A stretch of 64,000 nt of DNA from Sorangium cellulosum So ce56 (GTDB lineage: Bacteria > Myxococcota_A > Polyangia > Polyangiales > Polyangiaceae). Under the pieces are notes generated by a model, which saw only the letters and a program-made list of their open reading frames with translations, was not told the DNA's origin and made no database searches. The stretch covers positions 558,001 through 622,000 of the forward strand of contig NC_010162.1 in NCBI RefSeq assembly GCF_000067165.1, given 5' to 3'. Shown here in pieces: positions 9,148 through 18,145 of this stretch (position 1 is the stretch's first letter; each line of letters begins with the position of its first letter). A program made the translations under genes and the position numbers.

Positions 9148-10401
9148 TTAGAAGGTAAACCGCGCGGCGGCGCCGCCGCCTGTCGGGCTGACGAACGGAG
9201 TGACGAACGCCTTCTTCGTGGCGTTCGACGCTGCGGCCTTCGCCTGGGCCGAGTCGTCGCTGAGGAGCAGGACCGCGCCGGTGACGCCGAACGTGAGCGC
9301 CACCGCGAAGGACATGTCCGCGATGAGCGCGAAGCGATCGACCTTGTCCGCGGTCTTGGTCGTCGGGGCGTCATCGAAGTCGCTCTTCGCGCCGAGCGCC
9401 TGGATGCCGAAGATCGTCCCGACCACCACACCGGCGCCGGCGAGCCCGAGGGTGACGTAGGCCGGCACCGGAGAGCGCGGCTCGATCGGCGCCGCCGGCG
9501 GCGGCGGCTGCGCGGGCGGCACGTCGGCGGGCGGCGGCGGGGTGGGGGGCTGGGCCGGCGTCGCAGCGACCGGCGCCGGCGCCTGCGGCGTCAGCGTGAC
9601 GTTGACCTCGCGCGCCTCGGCGAAGGTGACCTCGAGCTCCTGGCTCGCGTCGGCGAACCCCTCGGCGGAGACGGTGAGGGTGTGCTTGCCGGGCGGGACC
9701 GAGAGCTCCTTGCCGGTCTGGGCCACGCCGTCGACCGCGACCTTGAGGCCAGGCGGCGCCTCCGGGACGGTCGCGACCTTCACCTTCGCCGGCGTCTTCT
9801 TCAGGGCCTCGACGCGCGCCTGACCCTCGGCGATCTTCTCCTTGAACTTCTCGGCATCCGGCTTCGAATCGAGGAACGCCTGCCAGGCCGCGACGGCCTC
9901 GGTGACGAGGCCCTGCTTGTCGAGCGCGAGGGCGAGCTTGTACTTCGGTGCGGCGCCGGGCACGTGCTCGTCCGCCTGGCGGTACAGGTCGGCCGCGACG
10001 GCGTACTCGCCCTTGTCGAACCTGGCCTCGGCCTCCTTGTAGAGCTTCTTCGCCTCGTCCTTCTTCTGCTTCTCGGTCAGCGCCTTCTTCGGCTTGGTGG
10101 TGGTCACCTTCGTCGTGGGCTCACCGGCCTTCGCGGGAGCCGCGGCGGGCGTCCCGGTCGCGGGCGGCGTCGCGCCGGCCGCGGGCGGCGTCGCAGCGGG
10201 GGTGGGCGCTTGCGCCGCAAGTGCGGCTGGCTTCGCAGGAGCCGCCGCAGGGGCGGCCGCGGCGGCCGGCTTACCTGCCGGGGGCGCTGCCGGCTTGGCA
10301 TCCGTCTGCGCAGATGCCGGACTGACGCTCGTCATCGTCAGGAGCCCAGAGACCATCGCCGCCGAGGTCAACATCGTCAGCCGGCCCGATCGTGAACGCA
10401 T
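9148..10401 (-). CDS. Exported TPR/PEGA-domain protein
   Basis: 417 residues. A signal peptide is predicted (RLTMLTSAAMVSGLLT...ASA), followed by an Ala/Pro-rich linker (to about residue 100). TPR-like helices follow (YKEAEARFDKGEYAVAADLY), then a PEGA-type beta domain (VPPGKHTLTVSAEGF, about 230-290) and a second Pro-rich linker. Two hydrophobic segments lie near the C-terminus (VTLGLAGAGVVVGTIFGI and SFAVALTFGVTGAVLLL). The topology suggests an envelope-anchored periplasmic protein. GGAGGAGGG precedes the ATG at 10401. The Cys-rich lipoprotein gene follows by 10 bp. Many myxobacterial paralogs share this plan, and no precise role is known. Confidence 0.83.
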   Translation of the reverse strand: MRSRSGRLTMLTSAAMVSGLLTMTSVSPASAQTDAKPAAPPAGKPAAAAAPAAAPAKPAALAAQAPTPAATPPAAGATPPATGTPAAAPAKAGEPTTKVTTTKPKKALTEKQKKDEAKKLYKEAEARFDKGEYAVAADLYRQADEHVPGAAPKYKLALALDKQGLVTEAVAAWQAFLDSKPDAEKFKEKIAEGQARVEALKKTPAKVKVATVPEAPPGLKVAVDGVAQTGKELSVPPGKHTLTVSAEGFADASQELEVTFAEAREVNVTLTPQAPAPVAATPAQPPTPPPPADVPPAQPPPPAAPIEPRSPVPAYVTLGLAGAGVVVGTIFGIQALGAKSDFDDAPTTKTADKVDRFALIADMSFAVALTFGVTGAVLLLSDDSAQAKAAASNATKKAFVTPFVSPTGGGAAARFTF

Positions 10402-10587
10402 ACCGTAAGCCCTCCTCCGCAGATAGTGTCGCGTGGGCGCCCACTTAAGCCTTGAAGGCCGCTCTACACAAGGGGTTTCGCGTTCATCCGGGGGCGCGCG
10501 CGCTCTAGCCGAGGCCCGCGCCGAGCCCGCGCCGAGGCTCGCGCCCCCCGCGGCGCCCCCGCCGCTCTGGCGCGGCCTCTTCGGTCA

Positions 10588-11196
10588 TCAAGGCTCGCCG
10601 CCTCGCTCCAGCCATGCAGGGAACCGAAGCCTCGCCTCCAGCCCGAAGCCCAGGGTCGCCCGGCGCATGCGCGCGGCCCGCTCGGGGCCCCGAGGGAGGC
10701 TCTCGCGGAGCCTGCGCAGCGCCTCGATGTAGCGGGCGAAGCGAGGATCCGAGAAGAGGGCGCCGAGGTCCTCCCGGATGCGCCGTATCGTTCCAGGGCT
10801 GACGCCATGGCTGCTGAAGCTCATCGTCAGCCCGGAGGCAGAGACCACCGAAGGATTGACGAAGTTCGACACCTCCGGGCGATCCAGCGTGCAGACGAGG
10901 CGCCCGGCGCCCGCGAGCTCTCCGTGGAGGCGCCGCGAGAGCGCCTCGTCGCCCGGCACGAGGAACACGATGGCGGCCCCGGCGAGGTCGCCCTCGAGGA
11001 ATGCTCGCCGGTGCAGATCGAGCCGCCCCTCCCGGCTGGCTTGCTCGATGGACCCGTCGACCTGCCCTGGCGCGACGACGGAGACGCGAGCGCCCGCCGA
11101 GAGGAGGCGCTCCACCGTGTACGGCGCGTCGCCGTCCGCGCCGATGACGAGCGCCCGCTGGCCGTTGAGATCGAGCGCGATGGGAAAAAGGCGCAT
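10588..11196 (-). CDS. Precorrin-2 dehydrogenase / siroheme synthase N-domain protein
   Basis: 202 residues resembling the CysG N-terminal/Met8p module, which oxidises precorrin-2 to sirohydrochlorin with NAD and may insert iron. The opening FPIALDLNGQRALVIGADGDA is the Rossmann nucleotide-binding segment. RVSVVAPG and PEVSNFVNPSVV correspond to the NAD-site and active-site strands, and the segment GVSPGTIRRIREDL is typical of the helical C-terminal part. No methyltransferase domain is attached, so this is the short, stand-alone form. The ATG at 11196 is the only good start. No siroheme neighbours are visible. Confidence 0.82.
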   Translation of the reverse strand: MRLFPIALDLNGQRALVIGADGDAPYTVERLLSAGARVSVVAPGQVDGSIEQASREGRLDLHRRAFLEGDLAGAAIVFLVPGDEALSRRLHGELAGAGRLVCTLDRPEVSNFVNPSVVSASGLTMSFSSHGVSPGTIRRIREDLGALFSDPRFARYIEALRRLRESLPRGPERAARMRRATLGFGLEARLRFPAWLERGGEP

Positions 11197-11302
11197 GGGG
11201 GTGGAGCCGACACGAACAGAGCGTCCGCGCGACGAGTGTAGACCGACGCGCCGCCCGGCGGGCGAGGGGCGTGACGTCGAGCGAGGCCGCCGCGCGCGTG
11301 GC

Positions 11303-12178
11303 TCAGCGGCCGGGAGACCTCTGGGGAGGGGGAGGCGGGCTGGGCGGTGGCACCGGCGGCAAAAAGGGCTGCGTGCGGAAGGCGAGCCTCCGGTCGGCGT
11401 TGCCGATGCGCGTCACGAACAGGCCGACGAAGGAGCCGAACAGCGAGTCGCCCGGCCCGATCGCCGTCGAGCCGGGCGGCCGGGTCACCCACCGCTTGAT
11501 GCGATCGAGCATCTCGGCGCTCATGGGGTTCACCTCGACCAGCACGGCGACGAAATAGCGGCTGCCGTCGCGGACGAGCGACCGCTCCACGAGCGGCAGC
11601 CGCCGGGCCTCGGCGCAGTTGCGGAGCACGCCCTCGACGTTGATCGCGACCGTGCTCGACTGGCCTCCGGCCTGGATCAGCTGGATCCGGAACACCTCAT
11701 CCCAGAGATCGTAGACGATCCGGCAGCTCTTGGCGGCGAGCGCGACAGGGTTGCCTCCGCTCTCGTGAAAGAGGTAGCCGCGCATCGTGATGACGGTGGG
11801 GAGCCCGCTGAGCAGCTTCTTCGAGATCTCGCCGTCGACGACGTCGCGAAAGCCCACGGTCAGCTGCACGATCGTCTTGTCGAGCGTCAAGCTCGCCACC
11901 CGGGTAGGCAGCGCGGCCGGCGCGCCGAGCGCCTGCTCCGCGTCCGCATCGGCGATCTCCCTGGGCCCCGGGCCCTCCTGGGCCAGCGACCAGCTCGCTC
12001 GGAGGGCGAGCGTCGCGAGCAGCGCGATCCCGAGCCAGCGCGCCGCTCCGCGGCCGAGCGCCACGAGCGCTCGCCGCGCCTCTCGGAGGTGCCAGGCACG
12101 GCGGCCACCGCCCGCGCGCGTCGCGCGCTCCGGTCCGCGATGTGCGTTGGATGCATTGGAGCAGATCGAGCAGATCAT
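11303..12178 (-). CDS. Putative exported protein, DUF4390-like
   Basis: 291 residues. A basic N-terminus and one hydrophobic segment (WLGIALLATLALRASWSLA, about 48-66) suggest a signal peptide or anchor. The central region (TLDKTIVQLTVGFRDVVDGEISKKLLSGLP) resembles DUF4390, a beta-rich exported family, and the C-terminus is a Pro-rich tail. The ATG at 12178 overlaps the stop of the upstream Omp85-like gene by 4 bases, so the two are translationally coupled and probably work together at the envelope. The DUF4390 label is from the pattern of residues only. The function is unknown. Confidence 0.65.
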   Translation of the reverse strand: MICSICSNASNAHRGPERATRAGGGRRAWHLREARRALVALGRGAARWLGIALLATLALRASWSLAQEGPGPREIADADAEQALGAPAALPTRVASLTLDKTIVQLTVGFRDVVDGEISKKLLSGLPTVITMRGYLFHESGGNPVALAAKSCRIVYDLWDEVFRIQLIQAGGQSSTVAINVEGVLRNCAEARRLPLVERSLVRDGSRYFVAVLVEVNPMSAEMLDRIKRWVTRPPGSTAIGPGDSLFGSFVGLFVTRIGNADRRLAFRTQPFLPPVPPPSPPPPPQRSPGR

Positions 12179-13794
12179 TTCCGCGCACCGCGCCGCGCCG
12201 GGATCAGCCCGAGCAGGTTCGAGAACGCGAGCGTCACCCCGCCGACCGCCGTGTCGACCCGCAGACCGAGGTTGTAGGTGACGTCCACGGGCACGCGGGC
12301 GAAGCCCTTGTATCCGGTCGGCGCATCGGTGAACTCGCGGCGCGTCGCGAGGCCGTACAGGCCCGCGGCGCCGAAGAGATCGACGCCGTAGATGGAGCCG
12401 CGGCCGGCGTAGACCGGGATCCGGTACTCCGCCTCCAGCTTCGCGGCGAAGTCTCCGTACCGGACCTCGATGATGTCCGTGCTGAGGAAGTTCGGCGGTT
12501 GCCTCCGATCGGGCGCGAGGTCGAGCAGCCGATCCGGAAGGAGGTCGGTGAGATCGCCGACGTAGAATTTCTCGAAGAACGGCGCGTCCCCGGCTATCGC
12601 GCCGGCGAACGCCTCGACGCGGAGCACGTGCCGCAGCGGCAGGCGGAACCAGCGCTGCGCGCCGAACTCGAACTTCTGGTAGCCGTAGTCGCTGCCGAAC
12701 GGCGGTACGCCCACCGTGACCGAGACCGACGCGAGCGTGCCCTGCGTCGCAAGGAAGGGCGCGTCGCGCGTGTCGTGATCGATCGCGGCGTGCAGCGACG
12801 AGAGCACCGTCTTGCCGCCCAGGATGTCGAATTCGATGGGCTCGCGGCTGTCGCCGCGCATGTGCGAGGCGACCGTGGGCACGGTCGCGTCGATCTGCTC
12901 CAGGTGGTAGTCGAGCGACAGCCGCGAGGAGGAGGAGACGTCGTGACCTGTGCCGAGCGTCGCGCCGAACCGCTTGTAGGCGACGACGGCGTAGCCCGTG
13001 ACCTCGCGCTGCTCGAGCAACGGGGACTCGAAGACGACGTCCCGGTTGCCGAAGAAGTCACGGGCGTCGTTGTAGAGCACCGTCACCGCGGCCGACCAGC
13101 GGGTCCCCACGAACGCGGGGTCGACGAAGCGGGTCCTCAGCGCGAGCTGGTCGGCCGCGAGCCCGACGCCGGCGCCGAGCGTGATCCCCGTGCCGGCGAG
13201 GTTGGTCTCGGCGACCTGCACGCCAGTGAACGCGGAGAGCGGCTTCGCGTTGCCCGCGGTGTCCTCGTCGGCCGCGATGCCGAGCCAGAGGTCCTGCACG
13301 ACGAACGTGTTGCGCTCGACGACGTCGATCACGAGCGTCGCGCTCCCGCGCTCGACCCCTTTGCGGAGCGAGAACCCGACCGAGGCGAAGAACCCGGTCC
13401 CGAGGAGGCGGTAGCGCGTGAGCTCGATCTCCGGATCCTCGACGTCGAGCACGTCCCCCGCGCGGAACCTGACGTAGCGGAGGATCACGCGCGCGGCGGT
13501 CCGCACGTTGCCTCGGATCTCGATGCCGTCGAGGGTGTACCGGACGCGATGCCTCTCCTGGAGCGCCGCGCCGGGCGACAGCGCGGCCGCGTGGGGGGGC
13601 GCAGCGGCGCGCGGCGCTCGCTCCTGCGCCGTCGCGTCTGCGTCGGCGGCGGCCACCGCGCCTTGCCCGAGCGCGCGCCTCGGGCACGTCCCCAGGAGCA
13701 ACGCGCACCAGAGCGCGAGGTGGGCGCGGCCGAGCGCAGGGGGCAGGGGGATGGCCCGGGAGCGTGAAGAGCTCCGGAATCGAGGTGGATTCAC
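12175..13794 (-). CDS. Omp85-type outer-membrane protein (BamA/TamA-like) with one POTRA domain
   Basis: 539 residues with an N-terminal signal region (LALWCALLLG...ALG) and a low-complexity linker. One POTRA-like domain follows (IEIRGNVRTAARVILRYVRF through TLVIDVVER, about 85-165). The rest (about 170-539) has alternating hydrophobic strands typical of a 16-strand barrel and ends in TLAFSNLLGLIPARRGARK. BamA has five POTRA domains and TamA three, so this is a smaller relative, perhaps for translocation or insertion of specific substrates. The start codon is a GTG at 13794. It overlaps the downstream DUF4390-like gene by 4 bases. The fold call is good; the substrate is unknown. Confidence 0.75.
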   Translation of the reverse strand: MNPPRFRSSSRSRAIPLPPALGRAHLALWCALLLGTCPRRALGQGAVAAADADATAQERAPRAAAPPHAAALSPGAALQERHRVRYTLDGIEIRGNVRTAARVILRYVRFRAGDVLDVEDPEIELTRYRLLGTGFFASVGFSLRKGVERGSATLVIDVVERNTFVVQDLWLGIAADEDTAGNAKPLSAFTGVQVAETNLAGTGITLGAGVGLAADQLALRTRFVDPAFVGTRWSAAVTVLYNDARDFFGNRDVVFESPLLEQREVTGYAVVAYKRFGATLGTGHDVSSSSRLSLDYHLEQIDATVPTVASHMRGDSREPIEFDILGGKTVLSSLHAAIDHDTRDAPFLATQGTLASVSVTVGVPPFGSDYGYQKFEFGAQRWFRLPLRHVLRVEAFAGAIAGDAPFFEKFYVGDLTDLLPDRLLDLAPDRRQPPNFLSTDIIEVRYGDFAAKLEAEYRIPVYAGRGSIYGVDLFGAAGLYGLATRREFTDAPTGYKGFARVPVDVTYNLGLRVDTAVGGVTLAFSNLLGLIPARRGARK

Positions 13795-13845
13795 GGGGTT
13801 CCTGCAACGCCGCCGACGCCTCCCGAGGCGTCGGCGACGCGCCCT

Positions 13846-14748
13846 TCAGCAGCGCACCCTAGCACGATCGATCGCCTCGCCGGAGGAATCGGTCGCGTCG
13901 AGATCGACCCCCGCCGCGGCGTCCTCGGCGACGGCGTCGGAGGGGACAGGGGGCGACGGCGCCCTGCAGCGAAGCTGCGCCGCAGCGGTCACGCGCTGTG
14001 GCCAACGTGCACCGGGCGGCGTCGGGGCGGGCTCGGTGTGCTCTGCCAGCACGAGCAGGTCCAGCCGGGCCGGCGTCGGCTCGATCAGGTGATCGGCCGC
14101 GGCGAGCAGCAGCGCCCGGACCTCGGTACGGACGCTGGCCTCGCGCGCCCAGCGCGCGCCGACGCTCGCGGCGATGGCGCGGGCGAGGAGGAGCTCGGCG
14201 CGGCCGCGCACGTCCGCGGGGATCCAGTCCGCGATGAGCGGATCCGCGAGCATGGATAACGTCTTGCGCAGCGCGGTGACGCGGCGAGGGCCGAACCTGT
14301 CCGGCGCGCGCTCCGCGTGGCGCGCGAGGCGCCCTGCCCTGCGGAGCGCGCGCCTCGCCGCCCTGCCGACGACCGCGCCGTGCACGGTGAGCCGTTCGCG
14401 CGGCGCATCGATGGCGCGCAGCACCGCGGCCAGCGAGACCCCGCCCGCGATCACCAGCGCGACCGTCACCGCCGTGGCCTCGAGGCCGTGCAGCTGAAAG
14501 CCGCCGGTCGCCGCGACGAAGGCGCAGGCCGACGCCAGCAAGAGCCCCAGGGAGCCCAGCGCGCCCGCGGTGTGCGAGCGGCCGCGCCAGGAGCCGCCTT
14601 CGCCGCGGAGGGCCCGCGCGTAGCCGTCCGGCGCGATGAGCCGTCCTCCGCTCGGGATGAGGCCCACCATCGCCCGCCGCGCCGCGCGCCCGAGGCCGAC
14701 CTCCAGCGGGCCGAGCTCGATGCCGGGCGGCTCACGGAACGGGCTCAT
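13846..14748 (-). CDS. Hypothetical protein with two transmembrane segments
   Basis: About 300 residues, not recognised. Two adjacent hydrophobic segments (ALGSLGLLLASACAFVAATGG and ATAVTVALVIAGGVSLAAVL) form a hairpin near residues 63-108. They are flanked by an Arg-rich cytoplasmic N-terminus and a helical, Arg/Ala-rich C-terminal region. No catalytic motif is visible. The ATG at 14748 is preferred; an ATG six codons upstream (14766) is possible. The gene is transcribed in the same direction as the Omp85-like gene, 51 bp upstream of it. Codon use matches the neighbours, so it is probably a real gene. Confidence 0.6.
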   Translation of the reverse strand: MSPFREPPGIELGPLEVGLGRAARRAMVGLIPSGGRLIAPDGYARALRGEGGSWRGRSHTAGALGSLGLLLASACAFVAATGGFQLHGLEATAVTVALVIAGGVSLAAVLRAIDAPRERLTVHGAVVGRAARRALRRAGRLARHAERAPDRFGPRRVTALRKTLSMLADPLIADWIPADVRGRAELLLARAIAASVGARWAREASVRTEVRALLLAAADHLIEPTPARLDLLVLAEHTEPAPTPPGARWPQRVTAAAQLRCRAPSPPVPSDAVAEDAAAGVDLDATDSSGEAIDRARVRC

Positions 14749-14980
14749 CCATCCAGAATAGCCCATCCGCCGCCCTCACGGCGGGCGGGGGCCGGCGCGC
14801 AGCTGCGGCGGCGAAGCCTCGCCGTCTGCCGCCTCGCTCTCGCGGGCGCCGCCGCCCTCGGGGTGATCCTGAGCGGCAACCCGGTTGCGGTGACAGGGCT
14901 TCGTCCGTCTACAACGGGCTCTGCGGTTGCTGACAGCGCAGCGCCGCCGGCAGCGCTGCGCGGCGGATCGCGAAGCGTGA

Positions 14981-15005
14981 GCCGCCGCCGCATCGAGGCG
15001 GCGGC
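14981..15005 (-). terminator. Hairpin downstream of hisIE
   Basis: A perfect 9-bp stem (GCCGCCGCC/GGCGGCGGC) with a 7-base loop starts 10 bases past the hisIE stop on the minus strand. A U-tract is absent, as is usual in such GC-rich DNA. Confidence 0.55.
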
Positions 15006-15015
15006 GCGCGGCGGA

Positions 15016-15705
15016 TCACGGCTTCCCCGGGCTGTCCTTCTGTGCCCGCGACGCCTTCTCGACGAGGCCGCTCGTGCCCATGCGTGACGCGAGCGCCGAG
15101 AGCACCGCGCGCAGCGGGACGCCGCGCGACGCGAGGCCGACCAGCAGGTGGTAGATGACGTCCGCCGCTTCGGACGCGACGCGCTCGTCGCTCTCCCCGG
15201 CGATCGCCTGGGCCAGCTCGCCGGCCTCCTCGCGGAGCTTTGCGCCGATGAGCGGCGCGCCTCCGTCGAGCAGCTTCCGGGTGTAGCTCTTCGTCGCCGA
15301 CGACGCCTTGCGCGCCTCGAGCTCGCGCTCGAGCGACTCGAGCAGCGCGGACGCGTCCTGCCCCTCGTCGGCGGCCTCGGGCTCCCCGTCGCCGCGGGCA
15401 TCGACCTGCCGGAAGAAGCAGCTCGCGCTCCCGGTGTGGCACGTCGGGCCGCGGGGCTCCGCGAGGATCAGGAGCGCGTCCCCATCGCAGTCGGCGTGGA
15501 CGCTCGTCACCGCGAGCGTGTTGCCGCTCGTCGCCCCCTTCTCCCAGAGCTCGCCGCGCGATCGGCTGAAGAAGGTGGCGCGCCCCGTCTCGAGCGTCCT
15601 GGCGAGCGACTCCCGCGTCATGTACGCGAGCATCCGGACCTGCCCGGTCAGCCGATCCTGCACGACGGCCGGTACGAGCTTGCCCTCTCCGAATGCGATC
15701 TTCAC
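15016..15705 (-). CDS. hisIE: Bifunctional phosphoribosyl-AMP cyclohydrolase / phosphoribosyl-ATP pyrophosphatase
   Basis: 229 residues carrying histidine-pathway steps 2 and 3 in one chain. The HisI half (about 1-110) has the metal-binding motifs HADCDGDALLI and GPTCHTGSASCFF. The HisE half (about 125-215) has YTRKLLDGGAPLIGAKLREEAGEL and EAADVIYHLLVGL, the usual pyrophosphatase helices. The start is GTG at 15705 with GGAGAGG upstream, inside the end of lgt, only 3 bases after the lgt stop. Co-transcription with lgt is therefore likely, although the two pathways are unrelated. No other his genes are in the window. Confidence 0.93.
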   Translation of the reverse strand: MKIAFGEGKLVPAVVQDRLTGQVRMLAYMTRESLARTLETGRATFFSRSRGELWEKGATSGNTLAVTSVHADCDGDALLILAEPRGPTCHTGSASCFFRQVDARGDGEPEAADEGQDASALLESLERELEARKASSATKSYTRKLLDGGAPLIGAKLREEAGELAQAIAGESDERVASEAADVIYHLLVGLASRGVPLRAVLSALASRMGTSGLVEKASRAQKDSPGKP

Positions 15706-15708
15706 GGT

Positions 15709-17172
15709 CTATGCCTCTCCGGTGGTGTCGGGCGCCTCGGCGGCGCCGGTTTCGCGGGCCGTCGCCCGGCCTTCGTCCTTTGCGCTGCCGCGCCTGGCCT
15801 GCGGCGGCGCGTCGCCGGCCTTCGGCGGCGCGCTCCGCTTCTTTCTCGGCGCGTCGTCCTCGTCGTCCTCGTCCTCGTCCTCGTCGTCGCCGTCTGCTTG
15901 CCTGTCGGCGGCCGCGGCGGGGCTGTCCGGGAGGCTGAGCGCCATCGCCTGCTCCGGGTGGTCCAGGGCGGCCTTGTGATAGACCGCGAACGCGATCGAC
16001 GCGGCGAGCCCGGTCGCCAGCGCGACGGCCTGGGAGGTCGAGTACTGGAGGGTCGCGGAGGCGGCGAACGTCTCGGGCCTGAGGGCCAGGTACAGGGCGA
16101 CCGCGGGGACGAAGGAGAGCACCTGCGTCACCTTGCGCACCATGTTGTCGCGGAGGAGGTGGGAGAACCCGATCGTGTATCCCACGGCGAAGATCACGAG
16201 GCCGGCCGGGAGCAACACGTGCTCCGGGAGCGACGGCGGGATCGAGCCGCGCTCCGCGTCGTCGCGGAGGAGCTCGAGCAGGTAGCGGCAGACGCCGTAG
16301 GAGAACGTGAAGATGAGGAAGATCTCGCCCCGGAACTTCTGCCGGCGGCGCGCGAGGAGCAGGAGCGCGAGCAGCCCTGCGCCGACGAGCGCCTCGTAGA
16401 TCTGCGTCGGATGCACGGCGAGCGACGCCTCCGAGCTCGGATCCAGCCCGCGCTCCTTGACGTGCTGCACCCACGCCGGGGACCCGCTGCCGTGGTCCAG
16501 CGTGCCCTCGGCCCAGCGCGGGAACGTGCCGAGCTTCTTCAGCCAGGCGGGCGCCGTCTCGCCGAGCGGCCGGCCGAAGTCGCAGCCGAAGAGGTAACAC
16601 CCGATGCGCGTGATCATCAGGCCCGAGGCGAGGCTCGGGACGGCGACGTCGGCCCAGGGGAGCAGCGGGATGCGATGGGAGCGCAGGAACAGGTACGAGC
16701 CCAGGAAGCCGCCGAGGAAGCCGCCGTACGCCACCAGCCCGCCGCGGCGGATGTCGAACATCGCGCCGAACGAGTCGAACTCGTCGAGGTTCGTGAGGAT
16801 GTAGAGCACGCGCGACCCGACGACCGCGGCGAGGGCGGTGACGACGTAGCAGTTGGCCATCGTCTCCTTCGGCAGGCCGTCGCGCTCCGCGAGCCCGAGC
16901 GTCAGGTACCAGCCGACCACGAGCGAGAGCCCGAGCATGACGCCGTAGCTGTAGATGGGCAGCGGACCCAGGGTGTAGGTCTGCTCCTTGACCTGGGAGG
17001 CGATCGCCGCGAGCGCGACGCCCGCGATGCCCGCGGCCGTCGCGCCTGGTTTGTTCTTTGCGAGGAGCAGCCCGATCGCGCCCGCGAAAGCGATGCCCGC
17101 AGCGATCAGGAAGACCCAGAGCAGGGGCACGGTCCAGGCGGGCAGCGGGACGCGGAACAGGATGGGATGCAT
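15709..17172 (-). CDS. lgt: Prolipoprotein diacylglyceryl transferase, enlarged form
   Basis: The enzyme transfers diacylglycerol from phosphatidylglycerol to the lipobox Cys of prolipoproteins in the inner membrane. It has many transmembrane helices, the Lgt core segments YSYGVMLGLSLVVGWYL and RRGGLVAYGGFLGGFLGSYL, the Arg-containing signature RIGCYLFGCDFGRP and the segment HPTQIYEALVGAGLLALLLL. At 487 residues it is far longer than the usual 260-300. The excess is two extra C-terminal hydrophobic segments and a cytoplasmic tail very rich in Asp/Glu (about residues 415-440). The ATG at 17172 has AAGGAGAGG upstream. The identity is firm; the role of the acidic tail is unknown. Confidence 0.92.
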   Translation of the reverse strand: MHPILFRVPLPAWTVPLLWVFLIAAGIAFAGAIGLLLAKNKPGATAAGIAGVALAAIASQVKEQTYTLGPLPIYSYGVMLGLSLVVGWYLTLGLAERDGLPKETMANCYVVTALAAVVGSRVLYILTNLDEFDSFGAMFDIRRGGLVAYGGFLGGFLGSYLFLRSHRIPLLPWADVAVPSLASGLMITRIGCYLFGCDFGRPLGETAPAWLKKLGTFPRWAEGTLDHGSGSPAWVQHVKERGLDPSSEASLAVHPTQIYEALVGAGLLALLLLARRRQKFRGEIFLIFTFSYGVCRYLLELLRDDAERGSIPPSLPEHVLLPAGLVIFAVGYTIGFSHLLRDNMVRKVTQVLSFVPAVALYLALRPETFAASATLQYSTSQAVALATGLAASIAFAVYHKAALDHPEQAMALSLPDSPAAAADRQADGDDEDEDEDDEDDAPRKKRSAPPKAGDAPPQARRGSAKDEGRATARETGAAEAPDTTGEA

Positions 17173-17387
17173 GGCGCCTCTCCTTACGCCTGGGCTTGGG
17201 GACCATCAAGCATCGTCTCTCGCGCATGACGCAGCGAGCCAAGGCGTTCGCTGGCGCTGCTCCGACCGCGCCGGGCGATCTCGATGTGCCCGGGCCGTCA
17301 GCGCAGCGCGAGGTTCTCCCCCTCCTGTCGACGGCGCCCGCGAAGCGGCTCTCGAAGTCCGCGCGCGCCGCTGCTAGCATCGATTCC

Positions 17388-18140
17388 GTGCTCTCTGGCC
17401 GTGCCACCGTCGGGGTCTTCGCAGTGCCTGGGCTGCTCGTGAGCGCGGCGTGTGTTCCCGAAGGGCCGGCCACGGGGGACGCGAGCGCGCGGCCAGCCGG
17501 GACGGTCGCGTCGTCGGTCTCCTCGCCGAGCGCGGGCGCCGCTCCGGGAGCGCAGGGTACGGGTGTGTTCGAGGACGACTTCAACCGGCCCGCGCTCGGC
17601 CCCGACTGGAACGCCTTGAGCTCCAAGTGGGCCATCGACGACGGGCGGCTCTGCGCGCGCGCCGCGAGGAACCGCGGCGTGTGGTTGAAGCGGCCGCTGC
17701 CGGAGAACGCCCGGATCGAGTTCGACGCCATCGCCGAGGCCCCGGACGGCGATCTCAAGGCCGAGCTCTGGGGAGACGGTCGGAGCGGGGCGACGGCGGC
17801 GAGCTACACGAACGCGACGAGCTACCTCGTGATCCTCGGAGGATGGAAGAACACGAAGCACGTGCTCGCGCGCCTCGACGAGCACAGCGCCGAACGGCTG
17901 GAGATCGACGTGGATCCGGACAGCGACGACGACCGCGCGCGGCCGGTCGCGCCGGGGCAACCGTATCGCTTCCGGATAGAGCGTCGTGACGGCAGGACCC
18001 TCTCCTGGTCGGTGAACGACGTCGAGTACCTGGAGCTCAGCGATCCTGCTCCGCTCTCCGGTCCAGGGCACGAGCACATGGGCTTCAACGCATGGGATGC
18101 GCCGGTCTGCTTCGACAACCTGCGCATCACGCCCCTCTAG
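17388..18140 (+). CDS. Probable lipoprotein with lectin-like (DUF1080-like) domain
   Basis: 250 residues from a GTG at 17388. The N-terminus (RATVGVFAVPGLLVSAAC) looks like a secretion signal with a Cys at about residue 22, but the lipobox is not canonical. After a Ser/Ala/Pro linker, a beta-sandwich-like domain (about 65-250) starts FEDDFNRPALGPDWN and ends MGFNAWDAPVCFDNLRI. This pattern is common in concanavalin-like/DUF1080-type domains that bind or process sugars. It is divergent from lgt. The next gene starts 5 bases after its stop. A longer reading from 17058 is open, but only the part from 17388 shows a signal peptide. Confidence 0.7.
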   Translation: MLSGRATVGVFAVPGLLVSAACVPEGPATGDASARPAGTVASSVSSPSAGAAPGAQGTGVFEDDFNRPALGPDWNALSSKWAIDDGRLCARAARNRGVWLKRPLPENARIEFDAIAEAPDGDLKAELWGDGRSGATAASYTNATSYLVILGGWKNTKHVLARLDEHSAERLEIDVDPDSDDDRARPVAPGQPYRFRIERRDGRTLSWSVNDVEYLELSDPAPLSGPGHEHMGFNAWDAPVCFDNLRITPL

Positions 18141-18145
18141 CCGCG

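Noticed and set aside
14909..17758. A 949-codon minus-strand open frame across hisIE and lgt
   Set aside because: hisIE and lgt are read in different frames on the same strand with clear catalytic motifs. This frame is a GC-bias artefact.
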